Shown here in pieces: positions 24,339 through 36,117 of a DNA stretch of 64,000 nt. The notes beneath the pieces are model-generated. The model saw nothing but the letters and a program-made list of their open reading frames with translations. It was not told where the DNA came from and did not search any database. The stretch is from Perkinsus marinus ATCC 50983. Its lineage: Eukaryota; Perkinsozoa; Perkinsida; Perkinsidae. Numbering within the stretch: position 1 is the stretch's first letter; every line of letters begins with the position of its first letter. Where the stretch lies: the NCBI RefSeq assembly GCF_000006405.1, contig NW_003214659.1, positions 170,674 to 234,673 of the forward strand. The letters run 5' to 3'. The translations under genes and the position numbers were made by a program.

Positions 24339-25560
24339 ATGAGTGATAGGTGTGTGCTTTTCTCCCCCACCACAACTTTCTGGTTAATGGCGTCCTTATT
24401 GGGGCGTATTCATCGTGAGGCTGACGGACAAATCATGCGTTGGTCTAGGTGTGAGATCCGCTTGGAGGCTCGGTACCTCGACGACGATGGAGACGTAGCG
24501 ACGTTAGTTCACCCGATCATTAGATCACTACCCATCTCGCAGCAATCTGGTATAGTGGCCTTTTCGCCTAAGATCGGTAGGCCCATGGGTCAGGTCGGCT
24601 GATACTCAGAGATTCAGGTGGTGAATACGAAATTTGTACGATGTGCCTCGAAGAAGTTGGTCGTAGATGGAAAGCCCAGCTGGCAAGCAAGGCGAAGTAC
24701 CATCGCGGATGGTCCGAGTCGATGATGAACATGACAAGACCTGTTACTGCCGGCGATACTTGCTGCTTTCCAGAACCAAATGGAGCCTCGCGGTCGACGT
24801 TCTCGACGAGGCAGAGATTGAAAACGCGATGCCCTTCGGTGCTCCGGACGCAGTAACCGGTGAGGTCCTCACCGTGAGGACTTGAGAACGACGTAATGCG
24901 GCCCTCCAAGGGCCACCTAATTCTCTTTGAGTTATGTGCGTCTCGTTCCTGCTGAGATCAGTGCTATCATCTCCAAGATCTCTGCTATGGGTTGTTTCAG
25001 AGCCTCCAAAGTGAAAGGTTTGATCGGCAAGGTGTCAGGCATTGTATCAGAGAATGAATACGAGGGCGATCAAGAGGAGGTATCCGCTAACTGTGCCGAC
25101 CTTCACTAAGGCTTCCTCTCTCAGACCTTTCGTAACGCCTCCGAGACGGTAAATAGTCGAGTCATGTGGGCAGCCTTGCTGCAGATGGTGATATACGCGG
25201 CTGTTGCTGCATACCAAGTGTAAGCAGTCTTCTTCATGGTGATACATGATGTCAAGCTGCTTTATTCAGGCGCAGTCTGAGGAGATTCTTCAGGCAACAC
25301 AAAATCATATAACTAAGTGAGTCATGTTGTCGGCCACGAGTTGCGTTATTTATCAATGAAGTGGGCAAGTACTTCTTGTCTGCGATGTCGTACGTATCCG
25401 ATCTATCTCTAATATTCACCCAGCTCAGAAGAGCCCCCATAATGACCGATAAACTTAGCCTGTTCCCAACTGTTCAGGGACCGAACGAGTTCCAACTCTC
25501 GGCTGTTTTTCCATCTCCGATCGGTGTTAGTAACACCGTGTTACTGTATCACTATAGTTG
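24339..25560 (+). other. Unrecognised relic coding region
   Basis: Successive plus-strand frames read as protein-like text: 24339–24602 with RLEARYLDDDGDVATLVHPI, 24927–25109 with EISAIISKISAMGC, then hydrophobic stretches such as WAALLQMVIYAAVAAYQV, and up to about 25560 with KLSLFPTVQGPNEFQL. The hydrophobic runs suggest a membrane or surface protein. I do not recognise a family. The region looks old and decayed and may belong to a mobile element. Confidence 0.3.
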
Positions 25561-27176
25561 AGTATTGAGGTAGTCTACCCCAAGAAAAAGCTTTACCTGA
25601 TCTACCGTAAAACAGTGAGTAGCCTTGGAATCATGTCTCTTCGCGAGATACTCGCAATATAAAAGACTCCAGATACTGACTCTGAAACAATGCTAGGAAT
25701 GCGGATCAACTTTATGACTGTTCCCAGCACAGTAATCGATTGGTTTTAATCGAAAACCTGAATGGTTCTGAGAACAATGGTGCCAGTGACCGTCACTGAG
25801 TGACGTATGGTCCGAATTTCGGTTCTCACTGAAAAGTCTCTGCAGTGGGTCGATTCCACAGCGGGGTGGAATTTTCACCATGGCAGACCAAGTCTCAGAC
25901 ACCGAGAAATTTCCGAGCGAGAGTCCGCTGCCCGCCGAGTCTAAGGGCCTACCAGAACCTTTATAAGCAACTGCGGATTCTGGTTTTGTCCTCGAGCACG
26001 AGGAACTATGTCCAGTACCAGACTTTAACTTAGGTTTATGATATGTAGTGTTCACTAAAATTGTGTTCGGCGTCGAATCTGCTGCGACCAACAGTACGCC
26101 GTTACGGCGTACTGTTGGCCATAAGCCACAATCAGCCCCATGATGGGGCTTATTATGGCTGATGAGTTGGATGAACATCCGTTAAACGGGTACTCGACTT
26201 GTGTAATTCAGGGGTTATCCCTCCGAGGGGTTCTCTGAAGCACCCCTGAGAGGTACTTCAGAGATGTAACATCTCAGATGTTCCATAGGGCGATTCAATA
26301 CTTTCCGCGCAAGATACGCAGTTGATGTGCGCAGGTGCGGTTGAGAATGCGCGTGACGAGTCTATGAAATTCTGAAGTGCCCGACTTAGATTTCAGTATA
26401 AGTGGTATATCTAAGATGTTTAGTGATAGGATTAGCTGTGCTAATTTAGCTCAAAATTCAATGTAGTCAAGGAAGAAACTATCTGACAAGGATTGTACGT
26501 TTTGGATGTCGGCGGCATCCAAAACGTACATGTCGCGACATCATGTCGCGTACTGTATGAGATGAAGAGTCCTCTATGATGTAGTTTACCCTCAACATCG
26601 GCGACTCGCGTGCCAACGGGTCAAGGAGACAGGCCGTGGTATGCGTGCTCCGGGTCCGGACCGGATCGTCCTGTGGCGGGTAAAAAGGGCTCTGGGGTAG
26701 AACGACTCCGAAGGTGGCAGTTTGGCGCCCCAGACTAACTCGTGAGTTACTCAGGGGAGAATGCAAAGCTCAGCGCGTTCAAAGGCAGTCCGGGAAACTC
26801 TCAGCTGCTAGAGTGAACGCTGGGATTGGCACTGCCAATCTCAACTATATGAAGCCTGTCAATTTGGCCACTGTCGCTTATAACCTGTACTCGCTATATT
26901 GTTGTTGATAACAAAGTGTTATGCGAATCGACCTTCTTCAGGCCTTCGAGATTCTCGCCCTCTTTTACTTGCATAGTGTATTCTTGTGCTTGCGTGATCA
27001 CCGACGCATAGCGGTGTCTGGTAGACATCGCTATGCGTGCCATGCAGACATTGTGGACGATATACTCGAAGTCGTGATCGGGTCGTCGATTGATACTATA
27101 GGTTGTCGATGCTAGTGACTCTGGCAACACAATCTCAAGGGTAGATACGGGTATAAGATAATACTTAGCTGCGGTC
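25561..27176. other. Gene-poor stretch with many short inverted repeats
   Basis: Protein-like text on the plus strand near 25880–26180 (MADQVSDTEKFPSES…) is unrecognised. Inverted repeats include 26088–26118 (14+3+14), 26261–26275 (7+1+7), 26494–26530 (15+7+15) and 27004–27038 (16+3+16, one mismatch). No gene is supported. Confidence 0.4.
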
Positions 27177-27323
27177 TGCAAATACAGGCCCGATCGCAGC
27201 TTCCCACCCAAAAACTCGTTAACTCAACTCGTCCCGCCCTGCCGACTTCATCTGTGGCCATCGGACGGCCATCCTCACACAGTTGAGGATCGCACGTCAA
27301 GATGCAGACAACCAGAAACTACC
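27177..27323 (-). repeat. Split direct repeat B2
   Basis: 147 bp matching 27540–27686 without a difference I can see; it starts TGCAAATACAGGCCCGATCG. It marks the outer 3' end of the minus-strand element. Confidence 0.88.
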
Positions 27324-27340
27324 GGGTGGCAGAGGGTGGG

Positions 27341-27539
27341 CAAAAAAGGGCCGGCACGCTCACCAGCAACTGATAGATGATAAAGTAAGGTATCAATAAT
27401 CCTCACACTAACACTTAGGACCGGCAGCAACAACATCGCACGAAATACACAGGTTCAGAGTAACTGGCTTCGCGGGCGAGCGCGTCACGGTCCTGTTTTT
27501 GCACCACTCTACACTCCACAAGCTTCGTGTAGGGTAACA
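27341..27539 (-). repeat. Split direct repeat A2
   Basis: 199 bp matching 30784–30984 with about five transition-type differences and a two-base length change in an A run. It lies directly between B1 and B2. Confidence 0.88.
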
Positions 27540-27686
27540 TGCAAATACAGGCCCGATCGCAGCTTCCCACCCAAAAACTCGTTAACTCAACTCGTCCCGC
27601 CCTGCCGACTTCATCTGTGGCCATCGGACGGCCATCCTCACACAGTTGAGGATCGCACGTCAAGATGCAGACAACCAGAAACTACC
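27540..27686 (-). repeat. Split direct repeat B1
   Basis: 147 bp, the inner copy of B, directly abutting A2 with no spacer. Confidence 0.88.
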
Positions 27687-27959
27687 CAAACCCCACAGAG
27701 GATCGGCATAGGAGAGGGACTAGCCATACCAATAAACGTTAGCGCTGCCTCTAACTGAGTGACCAGGTCTCGCAAGGATCGGTTGCCGCCAGCTGTTCGG
27801 ACCTCCAGGCTGGAGGCTCCAGCACATAGCCGATGACGTGCTTCCGTCATGGTCGTCGTCGCCGGCGTCACCAGTGCCACATATACTCATAGTAGTTCGG
27901 AACTCACTGACTCGCCCATGTTGGGTATAACGTAGTCATCGGGAAATCCGTCACCACAC

Positions 27960-28510
27960 AGATCCAAATAGTCACCGTAGTGTTGCCGCTGCAGCCCGTC
28001 GTGTAGCGATTCGGTCATTCCCACATACTGCGGGCCCCTGCTTGCAGCGGCTATGGCGCGACTCGCATAGGTACCCATAGGTCTGAATCATAGCTTCTTG
28101 GGTGTACCGGTCGATCGCTGCGGATCGACATCTGCCAGAAATACTTGTAGTTGTCTGTAACACCAACGCCTTGCAGACCAGATCGGAGGACTTCAGAAAG
28201 TGATCTCTGCTTCATAGCTTCTCACCGTGAGAATCTCATGTGAACAACCAAGGAGAGTTGTCGCCTCCTTCATACCCAACCTGAGGTTGGCAACCTCCTG
28301 CCTTCGTCGAAGGATCGGGAATGTAGTAACACTACAGTAGTATGCATCGGACATAAGTTCGCGCCGATAGTCCCCACCACATGAGCAATCGTGACTCCTG
28401 TAGACTGCGTTGCCTTGCTGATCCGTCTTGCTCTGGGGGATAAGCACAATAACCCCAACCACTGGCCTCATCTGTGTTGGTATCGTTGATCTCCACCTAT
28501 ACCAGCTCAT
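27960..28510 (-). mobile_element. Tyrosine recombinase part of the element
   Basis: Minus-strand text includes VLIPQSKTDQQGNAVYRS. The SKTDQ-x-G signature is usual in DIRS-like tyrosine recombinases. It lies downstream of RNase H, as in DIRS-order elements. The fragment is treated as a fossil; the length seen is shorter than a full recombinase. Confidence 0.55.
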
Positions 28511-28811
28511 TCATACGTAACATGAACCAAGCACTCATCGTGTATGCAGCTGCGCGAATCTCGCCCAAGAAACCGTTGGCACTACGCCTTATAGCAGCGA
28601 GCTGTGCTGCGGTGACTCACCGCCGGTGAGGGACCAGAGATGTCTCGCCGGCCAGCCAGTGTTTGAGATTAGCCTAGACCTTATAGCCACTCAATAGTGG
28701 GGTTCTTCAGACAATAGCCCAAACCGCCGAGCCTCAGAGAGGGACGGCCCCGCCGACGCAGTCGACGGCAAATATGCTCCACCGTTAGGCCCTCTCATCG
28801 CAGGCACTCGG

Positions 28812-29165
28812 CTCAGAGCTTGGTCCGATCATCGGACTCCGATGTGTAAAGACCAACACCATACTGAAACCACTGTACACTTTCTACACCTATCTCAGAG
28901 CTTGATCCGATGAATAGAGATCAACACCATACTGAGACCACTGTACACTTTCTACAGCTATCTTGGAGCTTGGTCCGATGAATAGAGACCAACACCATGC
29001 TGGGACCACTGTACACTTTCTACAGCTATCTCAGAGCTTGGTCCGATGAATAGAGACCAACACCATATTGAGACCACTGTACACTTTCTACAGCTATCTC
29101 AGTCCTTGGTCCCACGAGTAGGGACGTTACCACACTGAGACCACTGGAAGCTCTCTACAGCTATC
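28812..29165. repeat. 68-bp tandem repeat, about five units
   Basis: Units begin near 28812, 28894, 28962, 29030 and 29098, with the core ACCACTGTACACTTTCTACA. The first interval is 82 bp and the others 68 bp. The array sits inside the retrotransposon between the RNase H and recombinase regions. Confidence 0.85.
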
Positions 29166-29886
29166 TCAGACCTCGCTGCGACGGATTGGCGAATCGCCAA
29201 AGTGCGTCGTCGAGCTTGGGGCAGATATCGCGAGGGACACCATCCAGCTCGCGGAGATCAGCTAGCTTCGAATCGCCCTCGAATTGACTACTGAGGACGT
29301 CAGCCAGCAAGTTCAGCCGTGACGGCACATGCTCATAGAGTAAACACAATACTCTGACATCGATGGCTGCGTCCAGCGCAAGTTCACGAACAACCATATT
29401 TATTGCTGGGGACCGCGACCTTAACCTGAGAGCGGCTCCCAGAGCCGCCCGGGAGTCGCTCCGGCAGATGAGACCCACCGTTGATGGAAGGCGATCCTTC
29501 CGCAACCGTACGCTTATCAGAATTGCCAAAGCCTTCCAGAGAGCTTGGAACTTGGAGTTGCCTTTTGACGCATCGAGCTTCCGGAGATCGTCGTCCGAGA
29601 TTTGTTCACTAAACCAGCGGGCCACTTTGCCGTCACGTACCAGAACGCCACCATACCCGGATGCACTTGCCAGTGGCAAGTTGCCACATACTTTACGGAG
29701 TAGCGGACAGGAGGCCCGTGAGCCACATGAGAGGGCTTCCTGGACCAGAGGAATAGCGTCGGCCAGCTTACTTCCTGGAACCGCGACCGATACACCAAAT
29801 GGATGGAGTTCGAAGTCGAAGCCTACCCACCGCAACCACTGGCCAAGTTGGCCTTTGTGATATGCAAAGGAAGTACCAAGAGCCAA
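29161..29886 (-). mobile_element. Reverse transcriptase C-terminal part plus RNase H of the element
   Basis: A long open frame. It has WVGFDFELHPFGVSVAVP (RT connection), ASGYGGVLVRDGKVARWFSE (RNase H start), CRSDSRAALGAALR and EHVPSRLNLLADVLSS (RNase H end). These are typical of RNase H domains in DIRS-type elements. The RT palm is not seen upstream, where a nine-base microsatellite (29930–29990) lies. Confidence 0.8.
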
Positions 29887-29929
29887 CTAGAAGACTAGTG
29901 CCACCAATAACAGCACCAATACCATAATA

Positions 29930-29990
29930 CCGATAGCATACCAATAATACCAATAATACCAATAATACCAATAATGCCAATAACGGCTCC
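29930..29990. repeat. Microsatellite (TACCAATAA)n
   Basis: Five to six imperfect units of the 9-mer TACCAATAA. Confidence 0.85.
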
Positions 29991-30319
29991 AATCATTGGA
30001 GTCCAATGCATCGGGAAAGTATGGCAGGAGCGCTGTATAGTACAAGATTTTACCTCATGACTGGCCAGAGATCTCTCTTTCAGAATCAGCATGCCAAAAA
30101 AAACACGGAAAGAGTCTCGCCATATCTCATACGATGGCAATCCAGGCTGTGATATCTTCCGAACTCTCCCTCAGCGTTCATGACCCAGGCAGATTGACGG
30201 ACTTCGCGTGAACGGCACCTCTGGTTCATCTGCCATACCTTAAAATCGCAGTACCGAACGTCGTTTTTTTAGCAAGCGGGGCAGCAAGGCCGAAAACTGT
30301 TCTCGAGTAGGGAGCCAGT

Positions 30320-30646
30320 CTACGCTGATATCACCATAGACCTTGATGAGCTCCGAGACTCTCTCGGAATAGGTTGCTGGAGAAAGTAGATCGAAGAATC
30401 CTCATCGGCCTCGTCCAGGAATGTGGAGAGACGCAATCGTTTCGCTGCCGCAGCTGCGCCCTCAGAGTTTGCATTCGAGCTCGGAGAGGAAGTAGATGAG
30501 GTCTTCATGACAGGAGCTAGGCCGCCATGATCCCTGCACTGATCGAACAAGAGTCCTACACGTGCCTTAGCTACAGCTCTCAGATCGGAGGCCTTGAAGA
30601 AGACCGCAACGTCACGAGGATTGAGGAAACCGAAGTGGCTTATCAA
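30320..30646 (-). mobile_element. Gag-like frame of the element
   Basis: An open frame with SHFGFLNPRDVAVFFKASDL and a Ser/Ala-rich tail. It lies directly downstream of repeat A1, where gag is expected in this family. No zinc knuckle is visible. Confidence 0.5.
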
Positions 30647-30783
30647 GGTGGTGCCGTTGTCCTCGCCAGAGAGCTTGGAGCATACAGTCTTTCAGGAAGC
30701 TACATCCATCCTGGCTTGTTCCGGGAGAGGTACGATGGGAACTGCCGCCTCCACCAGGCAGGCCGGGATGGACGTCATGGGAT

Positions 30784-30984
30784 CAAAAAAAAGGGCCAGC
30801 ACGCTCACCAGCAACTGATAGATGATAAAGTAAGGTATCAATAATCCTCACACTAACACTTAGGACCAGCAGCAACAACATCGCACGAAATACACAGGTT
30901 CAGAGTAACTAGCTTCGCGGGCGAGCGCGTCACGGTCCTGTTTTTGCACCATTCTACACTCCACAAGCTTCGTGTGGGGTAACA
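30784..30984 (-). repeat. Split direct repeat A1
   Basis: 201 bp, the 5' terminal repeat of the minus-strand element; pairs with A2. Confidence 0.88.
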
Positions 30985-31944
30985 GACAAGGTTGGCAGGA
31001 GTGCCAACAGTAATCCTCAAAAGAATCCCTCTAAAGACTCTGAATTCAATCGATCGTTTGACGCATGCACACGTTAGCTACGGATAAGGCTCTCGCGCTC
31101 GCCTTATACTGTCTATTCCGCACAGGCAGGGCCGCACAGGCGGACGACAACAAAAAGGTAGCTGACAATGGCCGAACGGAGTCGATTTACATATAGTGAG
31201 CAATCGATACAGTGCAGCTAACAGACTGGGCAACAGGAGTGGGCAGATCCTCCTACCACAATATTGTCTGCATGTCACCGTGACATTGTCACGCCATATC
31301 ACGCCATATCACGCAGATTCGCTATGCGCATGCACGCAGGCAGCGATGAACACGATTAGAGTCTCGCGACGGTCAATAGGCTCGTCATACTTACTGCTTG
31401 TCGAGAGGTGAGGCGTAATGATTTCGCTATCCATCCCATCGTTACATGCCCGTCTTCCCTACTGCCAACTCCGTGCACACGACCGTGACATTGTTCTGAA
31501 TCAGGACTTCTGTTCAGCGGCTTAGTTGTGTCACATCTCAAGGTCACAGACCTAAGTGTCGGGTATCACTGTTCAAGGGCGATCACTCACGAGGGCAGAA
31601 CTATCCGTGATGAACGTGTTCACTACCAGCCTCTCAAATTCCCCCTGTTGTAAAACTGTCTTAAGTCCGATCTGAGGGCTATCCGAGTGGATGGTGAATG
31701 TCACCCCGCACCAACTCGAATATCTTTCCCGCACAATCCGCGTTGTCAGAGTCGGACAGTACGACTTTACCTCGACATGGTCAGTACATGACGAGGAGAT
31801 GGATCCATGGTCAGTACATGACGAGGAGATGGATTCATGAATAACTAATACTTCTATATTCCATTTGTGGTTTGTTGTAGTGGTTCTAGTCATAAATCAT
31901 CGAGCCCGTTATCATTTGCGTCTCATCAATAATATTGATTCAAT
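30985..31944. other. Intergenic; 30-bp tandem duplication
   Basis: No supported gene. Two tandem 30-bp units start at 31776 and 31806 (CATGGTCAGTACATGACGAG…). The stretch before 31945 probably holds the promoter of the carboxypeptidase gene. Confidence 0.5.
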
Positions 31945-34395
31945 ATGATTATCGCTCTGGTTTCCGCGTTCGCTTGCATAGTGGCAATCACTGATGCCGG
32001 CGGCCTTGGGAACGAAGGTACCGCGTTTGAGCTCAGGCCGTTACCGTCCATCGATTTTCTTCAGATGTGGCGCCCGCGTTTCACCATCTCCGTTCTCTGA
32101 ACGGCGGCGGGGTCTTGTGCCCAGGCAGCAAGGGTAAACAGGCCTTCGGATACACATCAGTTCTCGGGCTTAACAAGTGAGTATATCCAGCGTGCGGAGG
32201 GTAAATTATAGTCTTGCTGCTCCTAGGTACTTCTACGCGGTTATGGAAGCCGAAGACGTAGATCCAACATCGGCACCGACCTTCTTGTACATAGCTGGTG
32301 GGCCGGGCAGCAGTAGCTTGGGGGCGGCCATGACTACCAATGGGCCATGCAGGATGTCTCCTGACGGGGAAAAGCTCCTAAATAATACGTGCGAATGTCC
32401 TTGTGCGGTGTCTTGCAATGTGACCGTTCGGAGCTAGATACTCGTGGACTAAGCAAGCAAACAGCATTTGGATCGATGCGCCTGGACCCACCGGGTTTAG
32501 CATGGGTCCGGTAGAGACCAGCTTGGAGGAGTTCATCAACAACATGTGAGCATTCTTCAGATCAGAGAATACATACATCACAATAGTCCTTCACAGGGTC
32601 ATCTTGAGCGGCCAGTTATTCAAGAGGTACCCCCACTTGAACAGGAATGTACACCTCGTCGGGACCTCAGCATCTGGTATGCATGCCGAGCTAATATTGC
32701 GCGCGATACCATGTTGCAGCTCTCTTCGTTGCTATGTTGGGAGAAGGCATCCTGAGAAAACCTCAGATCAAGATCGATTTGAGAGGAGTGATGATGTTAT
32801 CTGGCATGGTTGGACCGTACGAGATGTGAGCAATCCATTCATTCCGAGTTGACAGTGTTGACTGGCTCATTTTGCCAGATTTCACGGAGCTTACGAGACG
32901 GCCAGGGATAAGAAACTTCTACCTCAGAAGGAGTCCTAGTTTTACGTTGTCCGTTGGTCATTTAATTTTCTCAGGCTCGAACTAATGAAGATGAGCCTGA
33001 AGATGTGTGAAAAAGCTGTCGACAAGTGCAATTCTAATGGACCTGGAAAGCCTGCTAAGCCTGGTGGGCAACGTCTATCTCTAACCTGAGCACTTTCGAC
33101 AATCATGTTCTGTTTCTTGTAGCTAATTGCCAAGATGCTCTTGGAACTTGTGACGCAATCACGATGGACCCTATGCACCGACTAGGCAAGAGCATGTAAG
33201 TGGGCGGGTCGGAATTGAAGTGTTGACCTTTGCTGTCTTGAGTTGCGACCCATGATACGAGCAACCACTCGAAGCCCTCTGTCAGAGGAAGTGAACTGAT
33301 CATTTTGGCGATCAGACTCCCTGAAATCAACTGTGGTTCCTCTATGCCGTCCAGAATATTCCTGTCACTCAAGCCAGTATTTCCTTCCCAGATACGATGT
33401 GCGCGCACGAAGAGATAAACAGTCCGATTTCTTCGCATTCAAACCGGGAAATGTAGTCGTCATTGCAGGTCTCAGTTTCAAAAGTTATCACCCACTCAGG
33501 CGGCCGGTTTTCTCAATAAGCCAAGTGTTAAACAAGCTCTCGGCGTTTCTAAAACTTGGGAGCGAACAAACTATCGGGTTGCCATCCTTCCAATTTTGGG
33601 TTCCATGTGAACATGATAATTTCATACCAGGTCCAAGCAGTCTTCAGTAAGTACTTCGCCTATGATGGAAGTTTTTTCGTCACACGACTCCTCGACCACG
33701 GATTAAAAGTGGGTATTATCTGAGATCATCATCTCTGGAATACACCGTGACTATGGAGCAACGAGCTCGTGGGCGGAATGCGCGCCGCGAGAGGCTGCTC
33801 GTCGCGACAGAATCGTGATCTCTCAAATTTTTATTATAAGAATTTTATAAGACCAACGGGATTCGAATGGTAAATTCGATGATGTAGTTAATATTGGACG
33901 GCAACGTTTGACCAAATCCACTGATTTTGATATAGAACAATATGTAGAACCGTACAATGTACGGCATATCGATGCTACAGGTACTTGTGGGCAATGGCAA
34001 TGAGGATTATATCACGAATGCGGTGGGTACAACGGAGTGGCTGTTCAACTTGAAAGGGAATGAGGGGTACGGCGAAGCACTCAGACATTCGAATCCCCAA
34101 GATATCAAGGTAAGTTTCCTTATTCCAGTGCCATCTCCTAGCACAACCTCGGTGGCGGAGACTCTGTTAAACAGAGTCTGTTTCAGTTTCCTGGAATTGG
34201 CGTCGTAGGAACTTCGCGTACTTCTCAGTACCCTAATGGAGCGAGGCTCGCATTCGTCGAGGTAGAAAGCACATTACAATAGCGAACATTGAGGGTGTCT
34301 TTCAGATGAAGGACGCAGGCCATGCACTCATGTTCTATAAACCCGTAGGCATGCAGCAGGTATTCCAATCTTTCCTCACCGGTAACCTTTGGTGA
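31945..34395 (+). CDS. S10 serine carboxypeptidase-like secreted protease
   Basis: Multi-exon gene. Exon 1 (31945–32017) gives MIIALVSAFACIVAITDAGG, a signal peptide. Exons 2–4 (32065–32176, 32227–32388, 32437–32545) join in phase: GKQAFGYTSVLGL, FLYIAGGPGSSSLGAAMTTN (the oxyanion GGPG signature), YSWTKQANSIWIDAPGPTGF. Exon 5 has LFKRYPHLNRNVHLVGTSAS, where GTSASG stands in place of the usual GESYAG with the Ser kept. Later pieces are QIKIDLRGVMMLSGMVGPYE, LVGNGNEDYITN (equivalent to GDxDxICN, Asp kept) and DAGHALMFYKP with the catalytic His, ending GNLW-stop at 34393–34395. The triad is thus present but in altered surroundings. It should act in the secretory or lysosomal route on peptide C termini. 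Junctions between 32700 and 33960 are not all resolved, so loss of a piece there cannot be excluded. Confidence 0.8.
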
Positions 34396-35696
34396 GACGG
34401 GAGCAATCACCAGTAGAACGCCGGCCTGAACAGCTTGCATTGTTCAGCAGTTATCGGTCAATATAACGAACATCCTCATTTTGCTCTCACTCGATATTCC
34501 CGCTTTTTGGCCTATCATGCATTTGATCCCAGAGGTTTAGGCGCCAAGTTATTTTCTCGACATTTCCTATTTCGCCCTCATTGAGAGTTTGCTCTCAGGG
34601 ACTCAGGCTATGACGCAAATAGCTCCTGTGTTATAGTCAATTTGGGATTACTATATGGAGAAACGGATGGCCTTGAATCGTATGGGGAGTTCCCGGGAGG
34701 AACACTGAGAATTTTGGACCAAGTGAGCCAAACCAACCACATTGAGTTAACAATGGCCCAGGTAGAATCCAGATAATCAATGCAGGGATGCTACTCGCTC
34801 TAAAAAATACTCACGGACAAACTAACGTCACAGCCTGAAGGTATTGCAAGCTATGCGCCACAGCCACAATAGGGACAGATTAGCGACGGTCTGACACAGA
34901 AGAAACATGGAGAGCAATGGCCCACGAGTCACATCACAGCACTTGCGAGGCAGCCACGGTCATCAAAGCCGACCAACCAAGATAATGCAATAATACAACG
35001 AAGGAAATATGTCTCTTGGATATATAGTTGTGAACTGTATTGCCGTAAGCAGACAACTTGTCTGAGACACCTGTACCAGTCATCAAAATTTCAGCAGTCC
35101 GCACGGACCGTTCGGCACAGTGATGCGCATGATACCTTAACCTAGATCTGCACGAGGGCCATTTTCAGTTGAAACTTGATGAGTTCAAGCTGAACTGTTC
35201 AGCTCAGTTGTCCATGAAAACGGTGAATCCTGAAAATGGTAAATCGGAGGAAATCCCGCGCACCCTCATAATGGTGAAGATACAAGCGTGCGCCGCAGGC
35301 GGACGGTTACTAAAGTATCGCCTGGGTCCTTTTGCGACGTATAGGATGCATCGAGCGGTTGGTCCAGCGATTAGGCTCCAGTGCTGCAAACCGATTAAAA
35401 ATAAAGACTGCCTCATAAATACGTTTGCTAGGCTCATGAATACTCTAGACTCTAGAGTATAGGAGAATGTCTCATAGGCGTGGTTGGGATGTACGGGCTT
35501 ACCTGAGGGCCCGCAGGAAATTTTCGCTGATTTTCGAAAATTTGTTATAGGTGTGACAACTTGAAAGTTGTCATGAAAGTATGAAAACGGAAATCGGTGA
35601 AAATCGTAAAAACCGAAAATCCTGGAGACGATCATCCCCACTTTCAAGACGAGGCGTTAAGAATGAGAGAAAATACACGAGGAAGCCAGGCAAATT
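34396..35696. other. Gene-poor stretch, probably repeat-derived
   Basis: No supported gene. 35458–35515 shares text with 40080–40155 (AATGTCTC-TAGGCGTGGT), so part of a further dispersed repeat lies here. A 10+1+10 palindrome is at 35440–35460. Confidence 0.4.
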
Positions 35697-36115
35697 GTTG
35701 TTCACTCTAGCTTACCTAGCATCATGGCGATTGAATGTATGAGCCTGTTGGCTTTGGGGATTGCTGTGAGCCGCCCATAGCATGACGTTGTTGAGGCTTC
35801 GAATTTTCTCAGGCGAGATGGTTGACCTAGATGGTCGACAAGGGCGATTAAGAGTGCGTCTCGTGTCGGCTCGCTTGCGTATCCTTTCACGAGGTCAGCA
35901 GCAACCAAACTAACTCAATTCAGTTACGCCGTGAAACAAAATTCGGGAGTTGATGATCGTGTCAGGGAAACCACGCCAGAAATGAAACCGGCTTCTTTAT
36001 GATCAGTCCTGATTGCGGATGGATATCGACTCTCAGTTAATGAACGAGTCAGAAGTTCTACCGTCGGCTGACCCAAAAAGCTTGAAGATCGTGACACCGG
36101 CGAGCTGTTCACCAT
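35697..36115 (+). repeat. Dispersed repeat D, copy A
   Basis: Aligns with 42675–43105: shared GTTGGCTTTGGGG, CCTAGATGGTCGACAA, CGAGGTCAGCAGCAA, CGCCGTGAAACAAAATTC, GATGATCGTGTCA and GTCGGCTGAC. Divergence is about 20 percent by eye. The family is unknown, with no clear protein. Confidence 0.75.
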
Positions 36116-36117
36116 TT

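Larger units (their letters stand above)
27177..30984 (-). mobile_element. Tyrosine-recombinase retrotransposon (DIRS order, Ngaro/PAT-like) with split direct repeats
   Basis: Read on the minus strand the order is A1 (30984–30784), gag-like frame, reverse transcriptase C-terminal part with RNase H, a 68-bp tandem array, tyrosine recombinase, B1 (27686–27540), A2 (27539–27341), B2 (27323–27177). A1 and A2 agree at about 97 percent, and B1 and B2 look identical by eye. The arrangement A1–ORFs–B1–A2–B2 is the split-direct-repeat structure known from Ngaro and PAT elements, and both termini are present. The near-identity of the repeats argues for a recent insertion. The pol part appears incomplete, so this copy looks broken and probably non-autonomous. 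Confidence 0.8.

Noticed and set aside
25693-26178. 161-residue minus-strand frame
   Set aside because: The plus strand reads as more protein-like, and palindromes at its start supply part of the open frame.
28812-29165. Possible CRISPR-like array
   Set aside because: Units are contiguous 68-bp tandem copies without unique spacers, in a eukaryotic retroelement.
29895-30140. Hydrophobic Leu/Val or Ile/Gly repeat peptide frames
   Set aside because: They are translations of the TACCAATAA microsatellite.
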